From Branchiostoma floridae (Eukaryota > Chordata > Leptocardii > Amphioxiformes > Branchiostomatidae): 64,000 bases of DNA. Below the pieces are notes generated by a model. It was not told where the DNA came from, ran no database searches, and worked only from the letters and a program-made list of their open reading frames with translations. A program made the position numbers and the translations under genes. Positions 10,601 to 21,875 of this stretch are shown piece after piece. Location: the NCBI RefSeq assembly GCF_000003815.2, contig NC_049993.1, positions 18,009,139-18,073,138 of the forward strand, given 5' to 3'. Each line of letters begins with the position of its first letter. Positions within the stretch are counted from its first letter, which is position 1.

Positions 10601-13123
10601 TCTCTATATCCACCAGTGGCATCCCCACAGCTGCGATGTCCTCTACCCCATTGTGCAGTTAGCGGACAATACTCACACATACTGACAGACAGACATACAA
10701 ACAGACAAACAGCTTACTTCCATCCCCTGCCGTCTCTATACCCACCAGTGGCATCCCCACAGCTGCAATGTCCTCTACCTTATAATGCAGTTTGCGGACA
10801 ATACTCACACATACTGACAAACAAACAAACAAACAAACAAACAAACATACACAGTAACACCTTACCTCCTTCCCCAGCAGTCTCTATATCCACCAGTGGC
10901 ATCCCCGACAGCTGCAATGTCCTCTACTTTATAGTGCAGTTTGCGGATGATACTCACACTACTGACAGACAAACATACAAACAGACAAAGCATACACCTT
11001 ACCCCTACGGCCGCGTGGCGCGTTGGTACACCCGATCCCTCGATCTCGGAAGTTAAGCAACGCGCGGTCCGGATAGTGCATGGATGGGAGTCCCCCAACC
11101 AAGGATGTCCGGATTGCTGTAGCCTCACAAAGTTTTCCACGAAATCGTCTTCCGGGAGGGACGTAAAACGGGGGTCCCGTGCTCGAGGAGGTGCCTCGAC
11201 CTCGTTAAACAGCCTCATTACCCACACTTTGGGTACCTACTGGCTGCAAAATACACCCGATATTATTATCATTATCATTACCTCCTTCCCCTGCAGTTTC
11301 TATATCCACCAGTGGCATTCCAACAGCAGCGATGTCCTCTACTTCATAGTGCAGTTTGCGGACGATCCCATCATATCTGCTGGTGATGGTGACAGAGGCC
11401 TTGTCACTCTGGACCTCACAGATGGAGTCAAACTGGGCAACTTTGTCTCCTACCTGGACATACCTGAGGCAGAAATGAAATATTTCCTGTCTGTCAGTGA
11501 CTTTGGAATTATATAAATCCTTCAAAATACTGTAAATGCATTTTTAAATTCACTGTAGCGGGAAAATGGGGTGTTGGCGGTGGTCTTAATCTCACAGTAG
11601 CACCATGCACTGCAGTCTCTTACTGCCATGGAAAAACGTTTGCGGTGGTTTTAAGTTTGCGGTAAATTTGCAACGCGAAAACTGTGAACATAAAACCACC
11701 GCAAACATTTCTCCATTTACAGTATTTGCTTAGTTTGAAATTAGTAGATGAAGCTTTTTAAAGACTTGTGCAAGAGTGTAGGAAAAAAATGTCAATTGGA
11801 GAATTGAAGACAGCAATCTTTTCCTGGAGTTGAACTATGATGATGCATTTGAAAGATAATAAAGAAGTATTCAATGCTCACCATTCCTTAACACTGACTT
11901 CAGCAATGCCCTCTCCGATGTCTGACAACTTGAACTGTACAATTTCTCCACAGCAGGCTGAAAATAACACATGAAAGTGCTTCACTACATAATATATAAC
12001 AACATATAATTTTAGAAACATTTCATTTGTATTGATTGTTTTCACTACTAGTACTTAACTTTGGAGTCGTATGACAAAACATGACAAAGTAACTGTCTTA
12101 TAAACTAAAAGGGATTCACTGAGAATGAAATGGGGATACCTGTTCTAAAACTGAATACTGCTAGATATGTTTTACCTGTGGAAGTTTGAAAATGCCTGAA
12201 ATGTGCGTGTCTGTGCAGCAGCTCCCCCTGACAGAGTTTGGTCGTAGCTGCAGGTCTGGCTGAAGCACAGCGGTACAGTCTCGGTACCTACATGGGAAAG
12301 CAGAATGTAGTATCACTATGTATGTTGATGTCAATAAACATTCTGAATGATTTGTTGATAACATCTACCAAATAAGACGTTCTCTGACCTATGTGTCACT
12401 GCATCTCATGTGTACCGGTGTTACACTTGTATAATTACTGCTCTTTGTCTAACCAAGTGCCGGAGTGGTCTAACACACTAGCTTTTATGATCTTTTTATG
12501 ATGCAAAAGTCCTCAAATATGATCATACTTCTTTCTTTGTCTTTGGTCAAGGAGTGCAACTTGTCTTGCATGGTCGCACACACGAAAAAATATAATCTAA
12601 TTTCATTCTAAATCTTGAACAATCATCCTTACAAAAAAAAGAATGAAAACATAGCTGCAGGTCAAAAGTTTACAGCATCATTAGTTTCCCGCGTGACACT
12701 GGACCAACGTTTCTGATTGGTCAATCTGAAGGTGTGTCCCTCTCGTGCCCAGTGTCATGTGCTATACTGCTGTCGGGCGAAATCGGAGGCGTGTCACTCC
12801 GAAACAAACAAACAAACATGGAAACCCAGGTTACATGACCTTAGCACGCTCAGAATACACAAGATCGGGTCATACATTGCTTTTAAATTTGGTAAATTAT
12901 CTCGCCAGCTTTAAATCTACGTGTCGCCTGTCGGCCCAAACATGCACTCAGCTCTATGATTGATCACTTTGTGAGCACATGAAGAAACTACGTCGCGTCT
13001 TTACAGACTGTCTAGTGACAGTCTCTTCTCCTTGTTTACCAAAGCTGTACTTGCCTGTTGACGAAATCTCAAAATTCTCGGACAAATCCGCAAAGACGAC
13101 CTCAAAAACACACGACCCGCCAT
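4650..13123 (-). CDS. DBT: Lipoamide acyltransferase (E2) of branched-chain alpha-keto acid dehydrogenase, mitochondrial
   Basis: Exons from 5' to 3': 13123-13055, 12287-12176, 11957-11882, 11463-11282, 9669-9530, 9180-9078, 8688-8533, 7282-7116, 6770-6693, 6013-5822, 5232-5161, 4817-4650. These give 1515 nt, 504 residues, with codon phases consistent at every junction. The N-terminus ([20 protein letters not shown]) is a typical mitochondrial presequence. A lipoyl domain follows with [10 protein letters not shown] carrying the lipoylated Lys, then a peripheral-subunit-binding domain ([25 protein letters not shown]), a Pro-rich linker (exon 7), and the acyltransferase domain ending in [12 protein letters not shown] with the catalytic His and Asp. 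Human DBT is 482 residues. Intron 1 has a GC donor (CAG|gcaagt). It shares a promoter region with RTCA. Two exons have tandem partial copies (see 7283-7610 and 10170-10965). Confidence 0.96.
6054..6334 (+). mobile_element. tRNA-derived SINE in a DBT intron
   Basis: The head has an A box (TGGCCTAGTGGG) and a B box (GAGTTCGATCCC). The body runs to GCATGGGCAAACTTTAACTT. A near-identical inverted copy is at 29219-29496. Confidence 0.85.
7283..7610 (-). repeat. Two tandem copies of the 5' half of DBT exon 8 with their acceptor sites
   Basis: The real exon begins at 7282. Copies begin at 7426 and 7582, each preceded by GGTTACAG as in the real acceptor. Both encode the same block, (G/A)[13 protein letters not shown] to CDE(V)DMTALV. 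The acceptors are 144 and 300 nt upstream of the real one, both multiples of three, and the frame is open throughout, so use of a distal acceptor would add 48 or 100 residues without a frameshift. Confidence 0.85.
8418..8484. repeat. Near-perfect palindrome in a DBT intron
   Basis: TTACAATGATTAGTTA (8430-8445) and its exact complement (8450-8465) flank a 4-base loop. Outer arms GTGGGTTCA and TGAACCCAC extend the hairpin. It is probably a tiny MITE. Confidence 0.7.
9710..9975 (+). mobile_element. tRNA-SINE head interrupted by a hairpin MITE
   Basis: TGGTGCAATGACCAAGTGGG (9711-9730) matches the head of the 6054 SINE. The SINE resumes after the MITE with GTGTTTGCCTTGCATTC. The remaining tail is not recognisable. 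Confidence 0.65.
9733..9946. mobile_element. 214-bp MITE with 21-bp terminal inverted repeats and TA target duplication
   Basis: The ends begin ACGCTAGTTCACCTTTATCC and are exact inverse complements over 21 bp. TA is at 9731-9732 and 9947-9948, as for Tc1/mariner-type insertions. It splits a SINE, so it is the younger insertion. Confidence 0.8.
10170..10965 (-). repeat. Tandem array of six partial copies of DBT lipoyl exon 4 with splice sites
   Basis: Copies of the 3' half of exon 4 ([20 protein letters not shown], then DIETAGE) have donor junctions at about 10297, 10438, 10586, 10718 and 10866, plus a decayed copy at about 10178-10255. Most keep a donor-like GT (gtaag or gttagg). Upstream of each coding block is a GTTT-rich tract ending in CAG, which resembles a polypyrimidine tract and acceptor. 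Some copies carry indels (copy ending 10866), so not all can be read through. Confidence 0.85.
11001..11281 (+). mobile_element. 5S rRNA-derived SINE at the donor site of DBT exon 4
   Basis: The stretch from ACACCCGATCCC through CTCGGAAGTTAAGCAACG to GCATGGATGGGAG (about 11028-11090) reproduces the internal promoter region of eukaryotic 5S rRNA. It ends in a TTATTATCATTATCATTA tail. On the gene strand the tail starts four bases inside the intron. The likely target duplication is GGTAA. SINE3-type elements of other animals have 5S heads. Confidence 0.8.
11530..11722. mobile_element. MITE of the CTGTAAATGC family, copy 1
   Basis: It starts CTGTAAATGCA, ends with its inverse, and has TA on both sides. 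Internal GCGGTGG and AACCACCGC stretches form a long hairpin. Related copies are at 46182-46389 and 63727-63880. Confidence 0.75.
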
Positions 13124-13486
13124 CTCACACACCACGATTCACAGAAACGCTATCACGCATGTGTGTGAATCTTTGACCTTTCAACTCTACATCACCTCTA
13201 ACCTCTGACCCTGTCGGCTGCTAACGTGTTGCAGAGTTGCACAAATGATCGCAATGGTGTATTTATAGACCAAATTAAGCAGTATTAGAAAGAGACTCTT
13301 AGAGACCAAGTAGGGACAGTGGTAGAATGAAGAACTGAATGTTGTCCTGAAGTTAGGCTTTTCTTTGGTATCGTGACAGACATTGTAGCATCATTTGGAG
13401 TTAGATAAATCTTGTTGGTCTGCTTGAGAATTGAGCTTGCCAGGAATATTGTAAACGTTACTAAGGTGCATTGCGGTATCCGGAAA
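13124..13486. promoter_or_regulatory. Bidirectional promoter region of DBT and RTCA
   Basis: It is the 363 bp between the DBT start codon (13123, minus) and the RTCA start codon (13487, plus). It must hold both 5' UTRs and the core promoters unless upstream non-coding exons exist. I saw no TATA box. The head-to-head pair is conserved in human (established knowledge), which supports shared regulation. Confidence 0.7.
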
Positions 13487-16400
13487 ATGACAGCGGCAGC
13501 GGCTAAGAACGTTATCCTCATAGATGGCAGCTACCTTGAAGGGGTGAGTACACAGATAACATTGCAACATATGTTACTATACTCAAATGATTATCTACAA
13601 TTCCATCATGTGCAATAAATGTCTAAGACTAAGCTTTAATATGATACAAAGACATGATAATTTCATAATGTATGTAAAAAGTAGTATTACTGACGTCCAA
13701 CCATGCTGAACACATTCCTCCTCTCCTTTATTTCATTCATTCTATCACTCAAAACCTCTGCCCACTCATCCATTCATTCATCATTCATCCATCCTTTCAT
13801 TTCCTCCCTCTGGCTCCCTCCTCCCCGTATACTCTTCATTTCATTTGTTCTGTCACTAAATACCTCTGTGTACTTATAAATTCATTATTTATCCCTTCAT
13901 TTCTTCCCTCCATCCCAGGGAGGCCAGATCCTGAGGAATGCCACGGCTCTCAGCTGTCTCCTGTCTCAGCCAATCAGAGTCAACAACATCCGGGCGGGGC
14001 GCAGCACTCCTGGACTCAGGTCAGTCTGCTAACTCTGCTCTTCACTTCACCACAAGGAAGTTATTGTCCTGTCTGTGTGTCTGTCTGTCAGCCTGTGTGC
14101 CTGTACGTCTGTGTGTTAATCCATGTGTCTTTCTGTCTGTTTATATCACTGAAATTTTGTTTTTGAATAAGTATGTGTGTGTGTGTGTGTGTGTGTGCAT
14201 GCTGTGTTGTGTTTTTTTTGTGTCTGCCTGTGCATGTGAGTCTGTTGTGTGAGTCGGTCATCTGTGACTACTACACATATTACTACAACAACAATCCACC
14301 CATCAATGTGTTAGTCTTTTTTCTGTCCATCCTTGTGTTTGTCTGTCTGTCTGGATTGGTTTCTGCAATAACCAATATAACATGCATTGGCATAATACCG
14401 GTAGTAAGACTTATACCGGTAGATTAAAAATACTGGAACTTAAAGAGATCTACACATGCAACAATAGTTATTTCTGAGCTGTGCACACTTCAGACATCTA
14501 GGTGTCCAATACACCATTTACAAAGCATCGATAACAATGCATTCGAAGACAACAAGGCCAAAAGTTTTCAGTATACTTTTTTTTAAATTTCGGGGTAGGC
14601 AGCTCGTCGTGGGACGAACACACTGTCACATTCATTGCCAAATTTATATAGATCATAATTACACATGCTCACGGCACAAGACGAACATGATTCAACAACA
14701 ATCTTGAATTTCTGTTGGTGACCTACAACTCATGTAAAAGTGTGAAGAACCGTTGAATAGCCCGGATCTACGACTGAATGGGCAAAATTGAACGTACGCA
14801 GCCATTTTCCCACCATTTTTATATCTACGCTAGCAGTGAAGTGTTACGTCATAGCGGTTGTGACAGACAGAAGTTAAATGAAAATTATTGACAGTATACG
14901 TCCGTTTTCTCATGACATTTTGTATGCTCATGCAGGTTTATGTTTTATGCATTTACTGACAGAAAAGGAAGGAACATCAGAGGATGTATAAATGCACATA
15001 GCGGCAGTTAATTGTGCCGTGTTTCTTCCTACCGGTATTTTGTACCCCCTCCCAACCACGCGCCCGTTCGCCGTGTAATTCCGCGGCGTGTTACAATTAC
15101 AATATTACGCTTTTAGCAGGACAAGAGTGGCAGAAAAGTTACACAGAAGAAGTGGCAAGGGTAACCTATAACAGCAACATGTAACTGGAGAAAATGATGC
15201 GTTGACAATTTGTCAAATCAGTATGGCTAGAGAAATCGTCGTAAACGTACCGGTATTATGATAATAGATGTTACAGAGTTATTATGGTTGAATGTATGAT
15301 TCTATCAATGTCAAACACAGAAAAGAAGCATGGTCTGACAACTCCCTTTTCTGCCAGACCGCTGCACCTTGGTGGTTTGGGTTTGTCACATTATATCCAA
15401 CTTTTAGCATTTTTCAAAGAACGTAAACTGGATACATAATACATATGTACCTGGTTATTATAATCATCTCTCCCCCAGACCCCAGCACTTGAGTGGTATA
15501 GAGCTGGTGCGAGACTTGTGTGGAGGGAGGCTGGAGGGAGGGAAGGTCTCTTCCACTGAGATCTTCTTCACTCCGGGGGAAATTCAGGGTGGAAACTTCC
15601 TTGCCGATACACATACAGCAGGGTAAGTGTACTCATTGGTTAATGGTAGGTTAAGATAAAAGTAATACTCTTATAGAATTTTTTAGGCCTTAGAGGCAGT
15701 GGGAATGTGTCATAGGTGCCTGATAACCTGTGTTGCCCCTCATCTCTTTTCATCTTTTGCCCATGTATGTGAGATTGAATGTTAACAGCCTCCTTTACTC
15801 CTCTTGCAAAGAAATCCGGCTCTAATTATAGGACTTTAACATTATCCATTGCTTAATGGAGTGTCTCAGAGACTCAATGTGTATGTGCTGAGATACTTCT
15901 GACTTGGTATTGTAAAGTTTTGGCTAGATAAACTTTAGTTTCTTCATGATGTCATTTATCAACTTTATGTTGTGTATTTTCAGGAGTATCTGCTTGCTGA
16001 TGCAGGTATCCATCCCCTGTCTACTGTTCTCCCCTGGTCCAGCCCAGCTCACACTGAAGGGAGGAACCAACGCTGAGTTCGCTCCGCAGATAGACTACAC
16101 CACCATGGTAACACTTACATATTGTATTTGTAAAGTAAAAAAAAAAAAAAAATAGCCTCCTTTGTGGTGTTCCACGTGTGCTGACGGTTGTTGTTGGGGG
16201 CAAAACAGATTCCTGATCTTTAACATATCGCATCCAGGCTCATATACCTTTGTGGTATAAGAATCTAGCTCATGTGTTGAAAATTGCAAATCAGCGCTCC
16301 CCTAACTGCCAGTGCTTGTGGAAGGACATGAAGGAGGCTAACAAAAACATCAAGTCAAAATATTAGCATCTAAAAGTATTAGTAATCACATACAAGGTAT

Positions 16401-19400
16401 GTGGAGCAAGGCTGGAAAATTTACCCAGTTGTTTGAGTTGTATTTTGTATTAAAATCTACCTTTAATACACTACCCAGTACCAACCTATTACATGTAGCT
16501 TTAAATGCCTTTAAGTTGTTATTCAGTCTTCAGGAAACCATAATCTGTTTAGACAGAATCTAAATTAAAGGATCTGACATATTTTCACCCTTGTCCCACA
16601 GGTGTTTGGACCGATAGCTGAGAGGATGGGAGTTAAATACACCTGTGACATTAAGAGAAGGTAAGACTCAAGAAATACACAAAGACTAGACTGGGAAAAA
16701 CTTCATACATTGCTTAAACCTTCTCCTTGCTAAAGCAGACTTTTTTTGTGCCAAATTTGTATTGGTTATAGGAATAGCAACAGGAAAAATTTTAAGTACA
16801 ATGTAGCTTACAGTGCTCTATGGCTTTGTAATACCACTTGGTGGTGCAATACTTGGCTTTGCTTTCAAATCTCTAAAACTTGATATGCATGTCATACCAT
16901 GTACATGTAAATTTGTACATGCAAAAGTGTATTCTTTGTATGACTGTTTATTCTGTCAGGTAGTGGGGTTAAGGTAGTGTCTAAAGGGCTAAACAGCAGC
17001 CAATTGACCCCTTTTCTGTATAATCTATTGTTGATATTGAAGGAAGAATATCTCTTCCATAATAGCCATTGTAAAAGTGTTCTTTTTTGTTTTGCAGAGG
17101 GTACTACCCGAAGGGTGGTGGGGAAGTCAGGATCACCACCTCTCCTGTAGCAATGGTTTCTCCCATTGACCTCATGGACAGGGGTCAAGTCACAAAGGTC
17201 ACAGGGAGGGCATGGGTCGCAGGGTCACTGCCTGTCAAGGTCAGTAAAGGTGTTCTCTTTTTGACATCTCTCTACATTATGATGTCAATGTTATAGGAGA
17301 TGAATTTCATTTTAAAGCCAAGGGACTGCATGTTCAGTACCAAGGACAGATGTGACACTGGTGCTTCAATAATGTACAGAAAAAGGACAGATTGATTACT
17401 TTGTAGTGTTAAGAATTGTAATGTATGTATTCTGTATAACTGCATTTTGGCCATTTAGCTGGTGAGGCAGCTACAAAGAGAATATCTGTCAGAATATTAT
17501 GCAGCTTGGCCAGTGTGAACTTGCTAGACAGAGCTGGTTGGAAGTCTGAAGACCAGCTGTTTGCAGCCCATCCAAATCAGGGACACCAGCAGCAGTATAC
17601 TGGATTCTACTACTGGACTAAATAATATTGTTTGCAAGATATGGTAGTCCCCTAGCAGCTTCCTTTCAAACTACAGATAACAAGTACATGCAGTAGACTA
17701 GAAGGTACTTTCCCTTAGCAGAGGTCTTTGCCTTTTGACTGCTATTTGTATTTGTGTGTTGATATCGCTGGCGTTTTCATGGTGAAATCAAGGGAAGGCA
17801 TGTTCAGCACCATGGACAGTCATGGTTCTTACTGGTTATTCAACAATAGAAAAAAAGACTTCTACTATGAAAAGACTATGAAATGTTGATCAAATATACT
17901 GCAGCTTGCCTTTCTAGCTGGTAAGGCAGCCACAGCCAACCATAGATGTACATGAATCATATGCAGGAGACTATGTTTTTTTTTTCTCCTTTTCACTGCC
18001 AGTTAGATTATGATATCATCATATCATTGGTAGAAACACAATAAACACAACCGATGATGATTTTCAAGGTGAAGGCAAGGGACTGCATGGTCAGCACCGA
18101 GGACAGACATTGCAGATACAGGAAATACAAAGGGACAGTAAAATTGCTTTCGATAGTTGAAATGTTTCTATTCCTCATAACTCCAGCTTGCCCACTTGGC
18201 CAGTAAAGCTGCCACAGCCCTGATTAAGAGAGAGTTTCCTGATGTTCCAGTCGACATCGAGGCTGTGCAGGAGCCCAGACATGCCGCCTTTGGGAACGGC
18301 AATGGTATTGTGTAAGTCAAGGAACATTGCTGTTTTTCTCTCTCTCTATCTATCTTCAGGGTATATGCATTTATATCCAGTGGAAGACTTTTTAATGCTA
18401 CTTTTTTTTTCAAGTAACACTAGACATTTTGTTGTTGTCACAAATGATGTAAATTGTAGTTCCACCTGGTGTGTTACGCCGAAGGGTGGTTATACCGGCT
18501 ATGTAGATACAGATACAGAAGCTGGTGTGTTATGCTGAAGGGCGGTTATACCGGCTATATAGATACAGATACAGATATAGTAAGCAATATCTCTTTTTTT
18601 ATACCTTAAAAAAAGTCCATCATGCTTTCTTCTCTGCTTCAACAAAGATCATTTTCATGTTTACTATGAAGGGGAGCATATTGTGTTGCTGTGCTTTCTA
18701 TTCAATATTTTTCTTGTTCAAATGTTTACGAAGGTTAGATATCCAGGCAAACTCGACAAAAATTTATTACTTCCAGAGTTTTGCATGAGTGCCATCCATA
18801 ACTCTTCTTCAGCTTTACCAGAATCTAATAATAAAACTCAAGTTATGCAGTTGTAGAGATTGTATTGCCTTTTAGATTAACAGACTGATTTGCCTTTATT
18901 TTGTTTTTTATATGCTAGAATCATGGCAGAGACCAGCACAGGCTGCAGACTGGGAGGTTCAGCCCTGGGGAAGAGAGGGGTGCAGGCCGAGGATGTAGGG
19001 AGGGAGGCAGCCCAGATGTTAGTCAGGAACATGCAGCATGGAGGATGTGTGGACGAATACTTACAGGATCAGGTGGGGCATTTATACCATAATGATTATG
19101 TACTACATAAATGTGCATAATGGGTAAGAGAGGAGTCCAGGCTGATGATGTGGGCAGGAAGGCAGCACAGATGTTAGTCAGGAACATGCAACATGGGGGC
19201 TGTGTGGACGAGTATCTACAGGACCAGGTGGGGGAATTTACTGTAATGATTATGTAACTGGGTAGAATCAAAGATTGTCCTGGTAGAATTCCTATCTCCC
19301 CTAGGGAATATTGGAATTCCAATATCTCTCCTAGGAGAAGTCCAGATTCCAAATGTTAGTGAGGAACATGCAACATGGAGGCTGTGTGGACGAGTATCTA

Positions 19401-20384
19401 CAGGACCAGGTGGGTACATTAATACCGTAATGATTATGTACTACATAAATGTGTATAGTGGGGAAGAGAGGAGTCCAGGCAGAGGATGTTGGGAGAAAGG
19501 CAGCCGAGATGTTAGTCAGGAATCTGAGACATGGGGGCTGTGTGGACGAGTATCTACAGGACCAGGTACATTTACCAGATTCCATAATGCTTGAAGAGAC
19601 TCTTAATGTTACTGTTTCTAATGTTTTAGTACACACATGAATACTGGGTATAAAGAGGGGTCTAAGCCAATGATGTGGGAAGGAAGGCAGCCCAGAAGTT
19701 AGTCAGGAACATGCAATATGGTGGCTGTGTGGACGAGTATCTACAGGACCAGGTAGGGGCTAGTCCATGTAATTTGTCCAAGTGTTCAACATTTTTGTAG
19801 CCCACTACACTTGACTGTATACAAAGTATGTATTGTTTTTAGCCTTCTATTGTGAGCAACAAGAAACCTCAAGAAACTGTTGATGTATTATTTTCGTAAA
19901 ATGCAATATTGGTCTCTTCAATTATAGAGTTCAAACGCAGGCTAGTTCTTCCAACAAGTTTGGAAATGCTTTTCTGTGTCTTGATGGCTGTTAGACACAT
20001 ACATTAAGTTGTATATTTTTCACAGCTATCGTTATGTGTGACTGTGCATTGTCTAATTGCTTTTTGTCTTTCTATGTAATATACAGTTGATCCTGTTCAT
20101 GGCCCTGGCTAAAGGCAAATCCTCTGTCAGAAGTGGGCCCATTACACTACATACAAAAACTGCAATATTCATCGCTGAGACTCTTACAAAGGTATGTATG
20201 GTTGCTGAGTGTTACATTCAATGTTTTTTACAACATTTTTTTATTTTCATGTCTGTCTAGATCTTAAGTGGTTAGTCTAACAAACATGTTGTCATATGTC
20301 CAGGCCAAGTTCACAGTAACTCCAGAGGCAGGCACCAACATCATCGAGTGCGAGGGCATCGGGCTGGAAAACAGACATGGCTGA
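13487..20384 (+). CDS. RTCA: RNA 3'-terminal phosphate cyclase
   Basis: Exons: 13487-13543, 13919-14019, 15479-15622, 15984-16107, 16602-16660, 17098-17239, 18187-18311, 18919-19072, 20087-20191, 20304-20384. The total is 1092 nt, 363 residues (human 366), in phase at all junctions. The enzyme uses ATP to convert RNA 3'-phosphate ends to 2',3'-cyclic phosphates. Seen features are the N-terminal GSYLEGGGQILRN, the family signature [11 protein letters not shown] in exon 6, and [14 protein letters not shown] across exons 8 and 9, which holds the histidine that is adenylated in the family. It ends ENRHG-stop. Exons 7 and 8 have partial tandem copies in neighbouring introns. It is divergent from DBT. 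Confidence 0.97.
17300..18115 (+). repeat. Repeated acceptor-side fragments of RTCA exon 7
   Basis: AGGGA.(T/G)GCATG(T/G)TCAGCACC-like blocks occur at about 17310, 17776 and 18060. CTAGCTGG..AGGCAGC(C)AC blocks at about 17457 and 17917 resemble the start of exon 7 (CTTGGCCAGTAAAGCTGCC, from 18195). Together they look like two diverged copies of the exon 5' end plus upstream intron. Confidence 0.6.
19119..19755 (+). repeat. Four tandem copies of the 3' part of RTCA exon 8, each with a splice donor
   Basis: Copies of [11 protein letters not shown] to VDEYLQDQ end at 19227, 19409 (partial), 19565 and 19752, and each is followed by GT as in the real donor at 19073. Spacings are about 155-187 bp. 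Using the first downstream donor would run into a stop in the intervening intron, so these act at most as competing donors. None has a clear acceptor. Confidence 0.85.
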
Positions 20385-21875
20385 TGGACGTCCTTCTGCG
20401 AAACTTCTCTAAATTGTACTTCTGAATTTGCTAGTACCCTATAAGTACCAGTGGAAAGGCAATATATTTATATATTATGCAACCCATTGAAAATGCCACT
20501 TAGATCTGCATGTCTAAAAAATGAAATACAAGTTAGATTTTTGTCTTTGGTGTTCTGTTCTGAAAGGAACATGGTGTTAGGGGCTTAGACTGCAAAACAG
20601 GCAAGGCTAATGGCTTTCTCAACACTGATCACATCTTGTAGTTATAATGATAGCTACATGTACATCATACAACTGCAAATACAACATAGACCACACTTAT
20701 TGAGTGTACTCCATCTGGAAATGATACTTTGCTATGCATGTCCAAAAAATAGCATGGAACCCAGTTTTTTTCTTTGTCAGCAACATCACAGTGACTGGAA
20801 AACAGAGTTGCATGATAGGACATTATATAATGTCACACAGGCAATGTGGTATGAGAGGGTTGTAAACCAAATCCTACGTAGAACTATCCTACTTTGTTTT
20901 TGACAATGATATTGTTCATCTTGTTTCATACTTTTTCTTTGTTCATCTCTTTGTTTCTCTACCATAAAAAATTATTCTTGCTTTATTTCTATTGTCATCC
21001 TATTCACTAACTCGTGAACAAACAAGTAGTTGAATTTTGGCAGGAAGCTATCATAAGTTTATATATACTGCTAATGCTTTCTGGGCCCAAAGGCTGATGG
21101 CTTTGAGCAACAAGGCGAACAAAACAGGTTAATAACAAGAAAAGATACATTTAAAATATAATATTATTAACTGGAACTTCTGTCCACAGACTGAACCTAT
21201 GAGAGCCAAATTTGTCCAGGCAAAAATCTTTAAACGTTATGTCAAAAATGCTGGGCTCTACAGTGCAACTCAAAAGGTGACCCCTCAGTAAGTTGCCAAG
21301 TTGAGACTAGAAAAGGTAGACAGACGTAATAGTTTTGATATACATACTAGTAGATCACCACTCAGCTATGGCAATGTCTACAAGATATATATTAAGTAAA
21401 AAATTGGCATTGTGCTAGTCAAAATGATTCCTAACTTTCCTTTCTTTCTACTTTGAACAAGCATCATAAGCAAGAAAATTGCCTTTCAACCATAAAGAGC
21501 CTTGACGTACGTAGGGCAATCACAAAACTCAAATTGGCTGTCACAAATTATTAAAGCATCCTCCTATGAATGTAATTAAGCCCATCGCATACTACACACT
21601 CTTGTATCTAAGATTAGATGTATAGAATGCATCTATATACCAGTAGATGCCATACACTTTGGACAATTGATGTACAATAAAGTTATGTATTTATGATATC
21701 ACCACCTGTTCTACACGATGACGTCAATGTGAATGGTGCCCGTGCCGCCGTACGTATGGGTCTGGGGATTCCCGATTTCGATGGTATCACGTGACACACA
21801 TGTTTACCTAGCAAGGGCGCAGTGTAAACTTGTATGATAAAGGAACCGAGTAACAGCCCAGCAAACATAGCCACC
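20385..21875. other. RTCA 3' flank and region upstream of the CARD-NB-ARC gene
   Basis: No exon was recognised. An AATAAA at 21676-21681 is a possible late polyadenylation signal. The sequence between about 21720 and 21875 is the likely promoter or 5' UTR of the next gene; an upstream in-frame ATG lies at 21834. Confidence 0.45.

Noticed and set aside
10941-11516. 191-codon plus-strand frame
   Set aside because: It runs across pseudo-exons, the 5S SINE and DBT exon 4 in antisense; no coding signal of its own.
12455-12500. tRNA-like GCCGGAGTGGTCTAACAC
   Set aside because: It resembles the start of a serine or leucine tRNA or SINE, but no B box or cloverleaf follows.
13285-13521. Minus-strand frame overlapping RTCA exon 1, a possible DBT first exon
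   Set aside because: It is the shadow of the RTCA start. The true DBT start at 13123 gives a mitochondrial presequence and joins exon 2 in phase.
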